DNA of 27,500 nt, from NCBI GenBank assembly GCA_019648995.1, contig BLXT01006992.1, positions 59,208-86,707 on the forward strand, written 5' to 3'. This document shows positions 1 through 12,311 of the stretch, in pieces (position 1 is the first letter of the stretch; each line of letters opens with the position of its first letter). The notes below the pieces were generated by a model. That model was not told where the DNA came from. It did no database searches and saw nothing but the letters and a program-made list of their open reading frames with translations. Source of the stretch: Plakobranchus ocellatus. Taxonomy: Eukaryota > Mollusca > Gastropoda > Plakobranchidae. The position numbers were made by a program, and so were the translations under genes.

Positions 1-2300
1 GGGGGGGGGGGATCGGTTGAGCTAAAAATAATGATTTTGAGCTTTGGCGGTCCGAATTTTCACAGGTTATCGTGGGCAGATAGTAGCTGAATTCGAACTT
101 CTCTCATAGTGATGGATATGCGTGGTTTATCTATTTCTTGTTTAAATGCCTAAGAAAGAAGATCTTTAAAAGGCTTAGGACAGTATCCGGTGATTCCGAT
201 CCAGCCTTGGAAATTGATTATAATGTTAATTGTTAAATACTGTGAACGTAAAAATCAAATTGCGAAAACAAACAAAAAAACGGCTCAGATAATTTAAAAC
301 ATATCTACCTAGTTGATTTCATCCGAATTAGCAATCTAAGAAGAAAAAATTAGTAATTTAGACCCAAAATTACTGAATGACTGCAAAAATGCACATTTTC
401 TGATACTATTGAAGATATTTTCCCCCCCATAGAATGCACCAATCCTACCTCCACTTCATACATGCAGTCTATATATCTATAAATGCACAGTTGTAAGAAT
501 GTAAGACACTTTCTAGTCTCTCAGTTCGGTAGAGCAAGCTTTGCCCTGTGCGATGTTCAAAGTATGATATAAGCCTTCTTCAAACAGTTTGTTAGCTTTG
601 ACTCCGTCAGTGAAGAGAACACAGTTCTGTGCTGGAGCCAGAGCGCAATCCTTAAAAAAAAATCAGACATTTCGTGGTTTCGTAATCTGATATATTTTTC
701 TTGTACAGTTGTGAATTTTTCGTAATACAGGGAGGGCATGTTTAAACTTGTATGTTTTGATGTGTATAAATTACATGTAGTGTTTCTGACCTTCCTATTT
801 ATGGATAACCCTGCCTTGGTAAAAATTCGGCTGTCAAAAGTGTTACGGGATTATTTATTCTTAAGTTCCCCCATGTGACATTATTGAACTTTGAATGATG
901 ATTATAATTTTCTTTTCCTTCCCGTGATTCGAACATTTTTACCAAATTGATGGTTTTCCTATCTCTCTCTCTAATTATTTATCTGACCAATATTGGTCGC
1001 CGAGTCCAACGTCTTGCTTCTCGCGTACCTTTTGTCTTCTATCAATGTCGCTTTGACTCCGTATAAGAGTTCAGCGGAAGCTAGGAAACGTCAAAACCGC
1101 AGCCTGCGGGACTTCCCTCTCTACATCTCCAGACCCAACACTTCCTACCTACTTACCTCTGTACTGCAGGACTGTGTGTGCCATTGACAGGTTATTCAAT
1201 AATATTCCCCTTGGTTTTACCTCAAGCTTGTGTTTCTCAATAGAGTGATATGATTTTCTGGGTAACCTGTTAACGATGAAATTGCAAACTGCTTATGTGG
1301 TTTATTTACTACTACTACTATCTTTTATCTTGATGCATTAATCACTTGTTTATACGATTCACTCTTGTTTTACTGGATATCTCGGGCACAAACCTTTTAA
1401 CTCTGGAATTGCCCGCGAACACGATTTTGCTTTTGAATGGTAGAAAAACACATAAAGCATCACTAATGAATAGATCATGACTCAGAAACCAATTAAAATG
1501 TGTTAAAAAGTCACGTGATCAAACCTTTTAAGTTCTTTGGTTTTGTTAGAGAAAATCAGCTTTTTTCCACCGCCAGTAAAATGAGTCTCTCTGGAGTTAC
1601 AGAGGGTTTCTGCCAGAGACCATCGACATGCAAAATCGAACTACACTAATACGGTACTAGGTTCATCATTATTATCTTTAAGTACGATAGACTATGCAGC
1701 TCAGTTATTGCCTTGGTGTTTCTTGCCTTGTTATTCCCATTTTGATCTATATTGGAGTCATCCCTGTTATAGTTTTTTTTAACTCACTGGACTGTAGTGA
1801 CTTAGAATCAATTCTTTGTCGTACTAATTATCATCACCACTACTAGAATGAAAATCATTGCATCATTATCAACATTGTTATTTTTCCTCTTACTGTATTA
1901 TTGGAAAGCGAGCCTAATTGGCCTATTCTCGTTACCATCTAGCTATTGAAGGTAGAGCGATGCTTACAAGCTTTTACATTTTCTTTTCAGCAGAATTAGA
2001 ATCAACACTCAATAGCTTTGTTATGAATATGATTAACCCACACAAAAGTCTAATAAAAATGGCACCTTGGTGATATTTAATTAAAAAAAAAAATGGCACC
2101 ATCACGATCAATATACATCATTCCTATTGAATCTTCTTCTAATGCTATATCAAATGCTTTTGTAGTGGCTTTGTAGTGGCTATATCAGTAAGATAATCCC
2201 AGAAAGACCCAGGTAGATCTGGGTAATCTTCCGAGTTTGGTATTATCAGAACAAATAGTTAGTATTAAGGAAGAAATAAAAACTCAAAACTCTTGCTCTT
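1..2300. other. Unassigned left flank, CpG-richer than the rest
   Basis: It begins with ten G, probably an assembly edge. By rough hand count, the first 1.1 kb has two to three times as many CpG dinucleotides per kb as the introns to the right, which suggests a promoter, a gene edge or unmethylated DNA. A GC-richer block at about 1000-1190 has a 60-codon open frame, treated under findings. Otherwise only short repeats are visible, such as a duplicated AAAAATGGCACC near 2060 and 2090. Confidence 0.4.
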
Positions 2301-3378
2301 TATATCACTGAAATATTTTACATTTATTATGATTAAAATAAACAAACACATAAAATGGGGAACACTAATATTGACTAGGACAAATTAGCAAGAATGTGGC
2401 TTATCAGCCAGACAGGGATAAGGTTGATGACATTAACACAATTTCGAACATCACGGTTTTTTGCTTCTTTTTTGCAAATTAAGTTTTGGGCAAGTCCCCT
2501 CTTCCTCCCTCCATTTTTTTTTTTTCAATTTCATACCTTAAAATTTGAAGTTGTTTACACAAAACATTCAGCATTCCTTAAAAATGTACTTTTACAAATT
2601 ATGACAGTTTATTTTTTTTTTTTAACAAAATCAAAAGTTTACAAAATTGGGTATTATATTGACCAGTAGTCATAACTAGAGCCTACAACAGAAGTATATA
2701 ATAGTTTTTTTAACTCTTTAAAATTTAAAACAAGGATGGCATGCCAGTAGCCTCATGCACATATAGTTATACATGTGGGAAAAAAAAAAAGTCATTCAAA
2801 AATTAGTGGCAGGCTAACATCCACCATGTTCAGATATAATAACAAAACACAACGTATGGATAACGTTTAAAAAATAACACTCTTCTTTCTTACAACAACA
2901 AATTTAAAACAACAAAGAAGAGCCTTGATTAACTACATTAAAAATTGTAGGTACAGTTGTGAGTATTTTCTTAGGTTAAAAGGAATGAGCAGCAAAATGA
3001 AAAAAAAAAAATAAAAGCTTTCTTAGTTCACAATGTTTCACCACTTGAACTTTTGTGTTACACACTTTATGCCAGTCAATACACAAGTGAATTTAGAGAT
3101 TCTCAGCACTCTATAGATATCAAGGTGTGTTGAGCTAACACCAGCACCACCAACACACCTCCAAACATTTCATAAAAAACATAGATGGGATTCAAATTAA
3201 CAGAAGCTGACCAAAGAAATAAAAAAATCACAATGCAGATATATATGTACATGCAATAACAATTTGGAAGAGTTTACAATGTTTAATAAAATACAGGACC
3301 TAAAGGATACAAAGGCAACTGAATTATGATATACAGTAAAAAAGAAAAAAAAAACAGTCGCCAACCCAGAATTATATG

Positions 3379-3382
<4 letters not shown>

Positions 3383-3430
<48 letters not shown>
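3383..3430. repeat. (TA)24 microsatellite
   Basis: Uninterrupted TA dinucleotides, preceded by a short TATG/TGTA transition. The length is likely polymorphic and the tract can extrude as a cruciform. Confidence 0.97.
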
Positions 3431-3431
<1 letters not shown>

Positions 3432-3440
3432 CAGCACTTG

Positions 3441-3790
3441 CAAAGTAAAACAATAGCAAAATTACATTGAAACACACTTAAAAAGTGAAACAATAGACAG
3501 GAAAATTACATTAAAACACTTCACCTCTGTATGGCTTCATCTGTACAGAAAACTCTTAATTACAATCTGGACTCTTACAAAGTGAAACAATGGCAAAATT
3601 AAATTACACTTTGCCTTTGCATTGCTTCATCAGTACGCTGCTCTAGTACTTACAATCGTAATTGACTTTTCAACCTTCTGACAAAGCCATACAATTGTAA
3701 TTATTATTTTTTTTTAAAACACCCTTATGAAGCCATATAAAGGCACTCCATTAATGTAATTTTGCAGTTGTTACACTTTGTAAGTACGAT
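3441..3790. repeat. Diverged repeat cluster: direct copies plus one inverted copy
   Basis: The core CAAAGTGAAACAAT-GGCAAAATTA recurs at 3441-3463, 3482-3510 and 3579-3606. The last two belong to units about 97 bp apart that also share GCTTCATC and TTACAATC. An inverted copy lies at about 3720-3787, whose complement reads CTTACAAAGTG, GCAAAATTAC, TGCCTTT and TGGCTTCAT in the same order. The copies differ at many positions, so the event is old. No coding capacity or clear terminal structure is seen. Confidence 0.7.
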
Positions 3791-6700
3791 TACACATATT
3801 TTCAAAGTCAATTAAATATAGAGATAAGAATATAACACAGGAATTTGGATAGGTAGAACATATACATACATACATCATTTTTACAGCTTAAAAAAACGCG
3901 GGTTATTATTGATTAGCCCTTGAATGCATTGTGAAACGATAACTTTGAAATTGCTCTAACCATCACTTCAAACCATAGTTTACCTTTAAATGAATTGTAA
4001 AGCCAAAACAGATGAGCTGATGTTGACTTAGCCGATGTGATAGCAACGCCCTATTCTCTTCCATAGTAAAGGATTTCAAACGGACGAGTGAATACTCCTT
4101 TTGCTTAAAGCTCAAGAGATGAAAAGAAATCCTGTACGTTTGGTCACTTCTTGATCTGTAATCCGTATCTCTCCCTTACTCTTACTATCATGTATCTCTA
4201 TTTTTTTGGATCAATGATGATACACTTTGTAATTTACTATATCAGACTTATATTAGACACTTGAACACATTCCCCAAAAGTGCTTTTTTCATGCGGGTCA
4301 CATCCCTTCATCTGATATCACAGCAATCGTCAGAGTGATCAACAGGCCAGAAGAATGCCTGGATTGTGTTCATATCTGTCTGTCTTTATGAAGCACTTAG
4401 CAATACGCTATCAATGCCTGTAGCTGCACACTTCTATCTAGAGATGAGTTGAACATAGATTCTCTCTCTCTCTCTCTATTCCTCAGAGCTAAGCTGTCTA
4501 GATCCACACTGGCTACTTGGGGAACAGAAATTATTTCAAAAGACCACAACTTGTGCTCTCCACAAGGATATAACAATGGACTCATTCTAGTTAAAAATAT
4601 AAACATTTGCCAAAATAGACAAACTGCAATTTATTGCTGAAAGGCCAAAAAAATAAAGGGCCACGATTTTTGTCATTCACAAATCAAGATTATCTATAAA
4701 ACATAGATATAAAAACCTATTGACTTGGATTTCTTCATCCAAAACATGGTACCAACAGAGCAATATTAACCTGAAAAAAGAAATAGCCGTCTTCATTGTG
4801 AAAAACTTGGATCAGAACAATTTCAATACAACCACTTATCGGAGGCTTCCTTATATTATACACACAGCCCTGAGTGTAACACATAGTAAGTAATGTAGCA
4901 CGAGACCAATTGCTTCATCTTGTGGAGAAAAAAAAACCTTTACCTCAAGACCTAAAAAAACTACAATGAACAAATGGAAGCTCTTGAGAGCAGTCTTACA
5001 ACAACCTTGCACCTCTTGTTTACAGATGACAGGTGGCAGGGATGGAGAAGAAAGATAAATATAGATTTAAAAAAAAAAACAAAAAAAAAAAAAACAGAAA
5101 TGTATTAAATAGATACATTTCATACATTATTTACATATCAAGAATTTAATTTCAAACTTCAAGCTAATAAAAACATTTTTGACCATTCATGAACACAAAT
5201 ATGTAGTCCGTATCTATATAGATCAATAATATATATATTTTATATATATATGTATGTCTGGTGGGGCAGAAAGAAACGCCCAACTTGAGAGGCAGATAAC
5301 TTCGTGTTGAGATTTTGTTTTGCATGTGCGTCCATGTGATTCTCACCAAACACTGTTTTATTTCAAATTAATGTTTATAGGAAATTACATTGGTTTCTGT
5401 TGGGTGGTTTCGGGATAGCCTGGGGATAGAAACCTAAGTCTCAAAACTGTTACATCATAACACAAAATTATTTCCACTCACTGACTTAAAGTCAAAAGTG
5501 GTTGATAGACACTCCCTCTTGGTCAAGGAATTGGTGATGGATTTTCTGATTCCTTGAATGGTAATCTGATTCTAGCACTCTTAAAGTTTCATTTAAATTG
5601 TTTTTCTGTTGATTTTTCTTACTATACTTTTCCAGACAATGGATCTCAAATTGAGTCATCAACTGGCTTCAAATCAGGCAATTTGCCGGACTTGTTGGGG
5701 TTTTTTTTTTTTTGGTTTTTTTTTCTGTCAATACATTCTGGTGTAAATAGGATGTTGCCCCATCTTGTTGAAAAATGTAGCTCTTTTCAGGGTATTGACG
5801 TCTGCAATTGGGCAAGTTTTCCTTCCAATGTAAACATTTCAAACATAGAAAGTCCCCCATAAGAAATGGAAACAATTCATTTTCATAGCTGTGTTAAGTA
5901 ATGTACTAACTTGTTATTTGTTAATGTCAATATATCAAAGGGTTCAAGTAGCTATTTTTATGCGATTTATGCTTTACACAAGCTACATCATAGAAATTTT
6001 GTTGACCCACTGTACAGTGGCATTGAGTATCGGATTAGTATCACATGCCAATTAGAAGTTATCTGCCCCTATATACAGGCTAGTTTTTTTTTGTTCCCCC
6101 CCAAATCTTGACTTTATGATGTTGAGTTTTTAAGTGTCCATTTTTGTTATCTGTTAGTTTTGCCGCCACAGGACAAATTAAAGTGGAATTTCATACACAC
6201 CTTTGTGTTTCCTGAGACAATGTTTGGTGAGAATCGCAAGGACCTGCATTATTTCATTGCTGAATTGTGCGTCCCTGAAGTTGGCAATTTTTTTTTTTTC
6301 CCCACCCAATATATGTATATAACACAAAGAATTCTTCACACCTGATACTCAAAAATAATTCTGCAATAGATTTTCCCTTCATGAATTTATGTAACACCAA
6401 AATAACATTTTATGCATACCCACAGGCTGAGCTCTAGGAATTGCACCTGGCTGGTTTTTTTTTTTTTTTTTTCAAACGAACACACATCAGAGAAAAAATA
6501 AGATATGGGGAATTGAGTTCCTTTTTGTAAACACTGATCCCTCCTCAATTTTTTTTTTTTGTAAAGAAGAGAGGTTTGTTATAGTATTAGCCTACATACA
6601 CTGTAGTATATTACTACGACATTACCACCAAATGTTTAAAGGCCTCTCTATTCACCAGTGTTGATCATGGGTGAATTATATCAGTTGGCCTTATTCGCCT

Positions 6701-9004
6701 GCTGAGCTCCACCAACTACAACATCTCAAAAATGAAACTGAAGGACACAGCACTAAATGAGATTCTCGTTTAATATCACACTGAAACTGTCTATAGCCCA
6801 GACCTAGAGCAGGCTTACAACCGTTCAGGACCGCTAAAAGTGCAATTATAAAATTATACCCAGGATTATGTAGGATAATCAAGTTTTAGAATGGGGCCAA
6901 GTATCTGAAATCGCATTTTGGCTAGTACTGAACTTGTGAAACATAATTTTAGAGTTAGCCAGAGTTTTTAACTCAGTCGCAAAAGCAAAGCCACCTAAGA
7001 CATTATATGAAGCATTCTGCCTTTAAGGAGTTTAAACAATAAGCAAAGGATAAACTATAAATATACACACAGTTTCTTTGACACTGGAAGCACATGAAGG
7101 ACTTGGAAAATTTTACTCTATTGGGAAAAAAAAGGAAGACCCTGTCAAAATTTGTTTCACTTTTACAGCAAAAAAACACTTGTTTTATACAGGCCTTATC
7201 ACATGACTATCCGATGAAGAAAAAAAAAAATAGGTAACACAACTGTGTTTTTTGCTTCAATGTTGCACCAACTGAGGAAATCGAAGAAATTAGTGCAATA
7301 TGTAAAGATATGTTCAATTATAATGTTCTTGTGTAACAATATTGCCTGGACTAAACTTTTATCAAGTTCCAAGGTATTTCAAGACTCGACAAGAATTCCT
7401 GTCCATCTTGAGGACAATTTTGTAACCAAAAGCCTTGAATTGGGCTTTAACAATAGGTTTAAAATTAGTAGAAGGCTTAGCTAATGCATTATTCTTTAAA
7501 ACTAATTATGACATTAATGTGTTTTAAAAGTTTTGACTCATAAATCCAAACTTCTTGTTTCCCAGGACTATATCTATATTTAGATAAATCGAGATCGATT
7601 CTAGTCCAAGAGGTTCTTGTAAAGATTTATGGGCTTATCAATCTCATCAGAGTATCTCTATAACACATAAAGAATTCATTTATCACATTGATTATGTATT
7701 CTTAGCACATATTGGTGAAACAATACAGGCTGGTTTTCTTTTGTGCTTGATTTAGCAGCCAAGCTACTCATTCTACTAGCTGCAGGGCCTCAATCACTAT
7801 CATAGATGTTACGAATGACTCACTAGCTACTACTAGTGTGATTTGTCAAATCATCTTTTACATACAAAATTCTTTGACTGATTCAGTTGATGATTGAGGC
7901 AAATAAGTCTAAAACAAAAAATGAATTAAAGTTGGGCTTATCAATGAGGCTCGCGTGACAAGAAATGAGCTTTCCCAACACCCATGCCTTGGGTCTGGGG
8001 TCTTCTTTTGACAGCGTCTCTGATCTCCTCTGTTATTATGGTACACGGAAGATTTGAAACTGTGAATGGTCCAAAAAGATCCTAAACCCTGAGCCACATG
8101 AGATGTGAAGGAGGCTCATTAGATGCAGCGTTCATGGGAAGAAGTTATGCCTGAAACTGAGTGGCACATTATCAAGAGCTTTTATTGTTAGGCCTTTTAA
8201 CCTCTCACCTACATTAGATGTCCAAAACTTGTAGGCCTATCTCTTCTTCAAAAAATACATTTATGAGCATTTTTTTTTAATATGAATGAAGGTAAAGCTA
8301 ACTAAACTCCTGAATTAAACTTTGATATGAAACACAGTGAAAGTAGTTTACATACAAGGGGACTTGTGAATACAATAACTCAAGAATATAATCCTCCATT
8401 CTGATAAGGCAATGCCCACAGAAAACTTACTCAAAAGCAATTTTGGAGACTGATTTCTACAGAGAGCAATGTATTTATTTAAAAAATGAATAGTCGAGGC
8501 CATTAGTAATAGCCCTGTCTCAATAGCACCAGGAAACAATCCAAACTCACCTTTCCCTCTAAAACTCAAAATGGAGTCAACACAATGAGTGCTGTGCTAC
8601 TCAGGACCCATAAAATATTTGCTAATTGTAAGCAGGATGGAAAACCATGTGAATTTTTTTCATTACAGCACCACTACATTCCAAACAATAATTTCAAAGA
8701 TGAACACATGGCAAGCAACATGCCAACCTGAAATCACATATAATGAGGAAGAAAATAAGCCACAAAAATGATCTGCACACACAAGCAGGTGACACTGACA
8801 AAGGCTTTATGCCTGACTGGGCAAGAAGATATGCAGGTAAAAAAAAAAGCAGAGCTAGCTCTGCTCAAAGTAAACAAATTAATGACATTAAAATTAATAA
8901 TAAATTTTAGAGGGAAAGGAGCTCTTTGCAAAACAATTTTAGAGGCAAAGATGATCTTATTGATGCTCATTCTCCTTAGTAGGATCATATCAGTATTATT
9001 AGGG

Positions 9005-9080
9005 CTGCCGTAGCAAATTAAAAAGCAATATCGTCTGTAGACTTAACACTGATATACTGCTCTTTAATTTGCTACAGCAG
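9005..9080 (-). ncRNA. Candidate RNA hairpin, miRNA-precursor-like or small MITE remnant
   Basis: Bases 9005-9031 and 9054-9080 are inverted copies that pair over 27 positions, with a 22-nt loop. As plus-strand RNA there are three mismatches (9009/9076, 9023/9062, 9028/9057), all C-A type. Read on the minus strand all three become G-U wobbles, so the helix is uninterrupted. Arm and loop lengths suit a Dicer substrate, and the orientation is the same as the zinc-finger gene. I recognise no known microRNA. A palindromic transposon remnant is the main alternative. Confidence 0.4.
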
Positions 9081-10920
9081 AGGGGCCAATAAGCTAACCC
9101 TAACCGTACTGGGAGAGTAAAAGATAGTAGTTGCCCAAGGGATTGCTTGAAAATTTACAGGGAGTGTTGTTCAGGGAGTGACTGGATGATCACACATTCC
9201 AAAGAGATAACAAAACAGTTATTCCTGCCTTAACATATATGGGATCACACAGATACCCCACACCGTAGATTGAACCTACTGTCACCATTCTCAGCCTCCT
9301 TATTTAATTTCTCACTCTGAAAAAAAAAAAAAAAATCCTCTTCACAAAGTGCAATGGGAAAATTGAAGAGACAACTATCTTTCAAGCATTAAACTTTGAG
9401 CCAAAAAAGACCAAGACCGATGGGAACAATGCTATTCAACAAAAAGCACTTGCTTCTTTTTCTCTTGTCTCATACAAAAAAAAAAATGAGAGTTCACCAT
9501 CTTGTTTTATATTTTTTGCAGGCAATCACTAGAGAATCAGCTCTTCCAAGATATAATATAACGAATGTTAGTTTTATGTGAGACTGACAGATCACATTCA
9601 GCATGATTTCAGGTTTTTGCCATTACCAGGCCGTGGAGATTAAGCGACAGTCTAAACCACTAACTTTGCAAAACGAGGTCCCTGCCTGTAGAGTTCAGGA
9701 CAAGGTATTATGCTGTCCCCAGTGTCAAGAGCTACGACAATCCCTTAAGAATTTTGAAACATGAAATTGTAATAAATAAAAAAATAAATAACTCAATAAA
9801 AGATGCAACAAATATGTAGAAAATCTGAAATACCATAACTCATTGGAGAACTCATACCCTAGACCATAAACTGGATTAATAAGCACTTCTTTTATTCTTT
9901 TTTCTTTATCATTATGATTGCCTGAGATAGATACGTAAAATGATATCATATATATTAAATTTTATATCATGAAAACATGAACAAAATCTATGATTACGAA
10001 AAAAAAAAAAAAAACTAATTTACAAAAAGGGACCAATGTTCTGCTTGTTGAAATATAAAAACTTACAAGTCATGATTAAAAATATGCCACCAAAAAATTG
10101 TAACCATTACTACAGGACTTGATGTATATGTTATACAAATACCATCAGGGATTTTTTCCCCCCTAATTGTTCATAATATTAAGAATATGAAACTTCATGT
10201 CAACCAAAATAAAACAGAAGCAAAACTTCAAAATAAGAACATTTCATTTCATTTGATATTTTTTTTTTCATTAAAACTGTTGTCACCAGTTTTCTATAGA
10301 CACTTGAAGAGTTTATTCACGATAAATTAATATGACTGGTTAGATCTCACTCCTTCAGCTTCATTAAATATCAAGACACAGCAATTGGCCTCTTGCCTTG
10401 TGTGCAATCAAACATTTTAATTAGTGAAAAAATAAAATGCATTTTCCTGTTTAAAAGCTTTTGTTTTCTATCTAAGTCAACTATATTGTTGGTTTTCACA
10501 CCAAACATTCTCACCCCTTCCATATCAAATCATCAGAATAGCCCTACACCCTTTTTTCTTTTTTTGCTTGTTTTAAAAAAATGTGCGACAGTTCATGAGG
10601 TAGATGTATCATACAAAAATTATCTGTTACAAAGGCATCTCAATAATTACACAAAACATCACTAATGCCCATTCAAAATGTAAAAAAAAAAAATTCACAA
10701 CAAACAAAATTTCTTTGAAATAATCTTTCAAAACTTGAATCTTTCCCCTCAAATTCTTTACTTGCACTAAAGAATTACCCCAACCAGTGATGAGCGCCAT
10801 TAACAATGATGAATATAGTTGTTTTTGATGTTTCACGTCACCTGTTATCTTGAATCTATGTTTAAAAAGCTGCTTCCACCTCAAGAAGCAAAAGTGCCCT
10901 TCAATGGACAAAAAAGTTCT

Positions 10921-11255
10921 ACTCATTGTACATCATGTTCCTGACTGGATTTGTTATTTACTTATTAGTTCTAGTTCATCTTGTTTAACACGTTATGATT
11001 CTCACAAGATTTATCATTGACTTGATAGTTCTAGCTCATCTTGTTTGATACATCATGATCCTGACAAGATTTGTCATTGACTTGGTAGTTCTAGCTCATC
11101 TTGTTTAACACGTGATGATTCTGACAAGATTTGTCATTGACTTGGTAGTTCTAGCTCATCTTGTTTGACACATGTTTTAGACAAGATATGTGATCAACTC
11201 GGTTGTTTTAGCTCATCTTGTTAAGAACATCGTGTTCCTGATAAGATTTGCAGGT
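10921..11255. repeat. 60-bp minisatellite, about 5.5 copies
   Basis: Units of exactly 60 bp repeat from about 10931 to 11160, each containing CTTGGTAGTTCTAGCTCATC and TTGTTT, followed by two decayed copies with small indels. Units alternate between a form with AACACG-TGATGATT and a form with ATACAT-CATGATCC, which suggests a 120-bp higher-order dimer. It lies about 800-1100 nt past the stop codon. Confidence 0.93.
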
Positions 11256-11654
11256 GGACTTGCTACATCCGTGGAAGCTGTTGAAACTGCAGTATGGAAG
11301 CGCAGGCTCAGCGAGCCGTATTGATGTTTCTTGTCAAAACAACTGAATAAATAAATATTCTGCCTTCTCCATTTTTATTCTAAAGTATGTTCACAATTAC
11401 AAAAGGACTACCCTGTTATTTGCTCCATTTCTTTTCTTTTTTTTTAGTGTGTATTAAGATATAAAAACTTGACAGTAAAATGGCATCCCAACTTTCTGAC
11501 AAATTGATGAGAAAACCATGAACAAACATGAATGCACTGGCGCTCACACGTACACTATTAAATATATATTAAGACTCCCTTTTGCTTTATGTAAATAGTT
11601 TTTTGGGCTAGTAGTCTCCTTTGCCCTGATAAACCTGAATCACTTATTTCTATT

Positions 11655-11660
11655 TTTATT
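11655..11660 (-). terminator. Second candidate poly(A) signal AATAAA
   Basis: A second minus-strand AATAAA, 45 nt after the first, sits in an A-rich stretch and is followed by GT-containing sequence. The AT-rich composition makes chance matches common. Confidence 0.3.
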
Positions 11661-11699
11661 GAACCAATTAAGTCCCTCCTTCAAATTCTCTATTTTTGC

Positions 11700-11705
11700 T
11701 TTATT
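11700..11705 (-). terminator. Candidate poly(A) signal AATAAA
   Basis: On the minus strand AATAAA occurs about 320 nt after the stop codon, a usual 3'UTR length. Several later copies exist, so this is only the first plausible site. Confidence 0.35.
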
Positions 11706-12026
11706 TACACAGCTATCAATACAATAAACAATTTTTATGAAGAAAATGCGACAAAGAAAAAAAAAATTCCTGCTGATATTTTCTTCTTACCTAAAAATCC
11801 TCTCTTAGAAATCTGTTCTAAAGCTGTCCTGCTTGTCTCGCTAAACAATGACACTGAATCAATGACTACTTTTTATAACATCCATCACTTTTCTTTTGCA
11901 TGGCTGGCAGAGCTTTTGCTTCTCAGCTCTCTCTGCACACAATCTTCAGGCCTTGAAAATGCTGTTTCTTTGAAGGACCTCTATAGAGCACCAAGAAGAT
12001 GCATTCTCTATTTGAAGAGCCCTTTC

Positions 12027-12311
12027 TCAGTGCAAGACTTGCTCTGGTCGGTGTTGTTGATTGACAAAGTGCAGGTGGAAGTCGTTGCGATCAGCACAGA
12101 TCTTCTGACAGATGCTACACTGCCACGGGCTCATCTCCCCGTGGAGAGACTTGTGCAGGAAGTACAGCCCACGCTCCTCAAAGCTGATGCGGCAGTGCTG
12201 GCAGCGATAGAGGCAGCCCTGAGACTCGTAGTAAATCAGTAAGTCCTCCAGCGTAGGCAGCTCCCCTGGCAGGCTTGTGTTGTTGTACTGGGTGGCCACT
12301 TCCTTGGTGAT
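12027..12311 (-). CDS. Exon 11: C-terminal zinc-finger pair ZF6-ZF7 and stop (residues 690-783)
   Basis: The acceptor TTACACTGTTATGCAG|ATC opens a 285-nt exon ending in TGA at 12029-12027. After a leucine-containing lead (PTLEDLLIYYESQG) come ZF6, CQHCRISFEERGLYFLHKSLH, and ZF7, CSICQKICADRNDF with HLHFVNQQH (H-x5-H). A seven-residue linker joins them and only seven residues follow the last His. Spacing and shared residues match the C-terminal pair of Ikaros and Hunchback, which mediates homo- and heterodimerisation; that role here is inferred from the family. ZF7 carries an additional Cys (C761) that is not needed for zinc. Confidence 0.93.
   Translation of the reverse strand: MTKEVATQYNNTSLPGELPTLEDLLIYYESQGCLYRCQHCRISFEERGLYFLHKSLHGEMSPWQCSICQKICADRNDFHLHFVNQQHRPEQVLH

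Larger units (their letters stand above)
2301..11650. other. Long stretch downstream of the zinc-finger gene without convincing coding exons
   Basis: About 9.3 kb of AT-rich DNA with many A or T runs. All open frames here are short, have no domain, and several are built from homopolymers or microsatellites. It contains the (TA)n tract, the repeat cluster near 3.44-3.79 kb, the 9.0-kb hairpin and the 60-bp minisatellite, listed separately. It could be intergenic or partly a very long 3'UTR of the minus-strand gene; the sequence alone does not decide. Confidence 0.5.

Noticed and set aside
3197..3493. Minus-strand frame with a long alternating Ile-Tyr run
   Set aside because: Product of the (TA)24 microsatellite and poly(T) runs.
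5554..5862. 102-codon plus-strand frame
   Set aside because: It contains a homopolymer-encoded Phe run, and has no domain and no flanking splice or promoter signals.
8849..8864. Perfect 16-bp palindrome GCAGAGCTAGCTCTGC
   Set aside because: It has no loop and no repeated context; a palindrome of this size is plausible by chance or as a minor binding site.
10921..11255. 60-bp array considered as a CRISPR-like array
   Set aside because: Whole units repeat with no unique spacers, in a eukaryotic context; it is an ordinary minisatellite.
11862..12242. 126-codon open frame on the plus strand
   Set aside because: It is the antisense shadow of exon 11, whose minus-strand frame encodes two complete C2H2 fingers and has proper splice signals.
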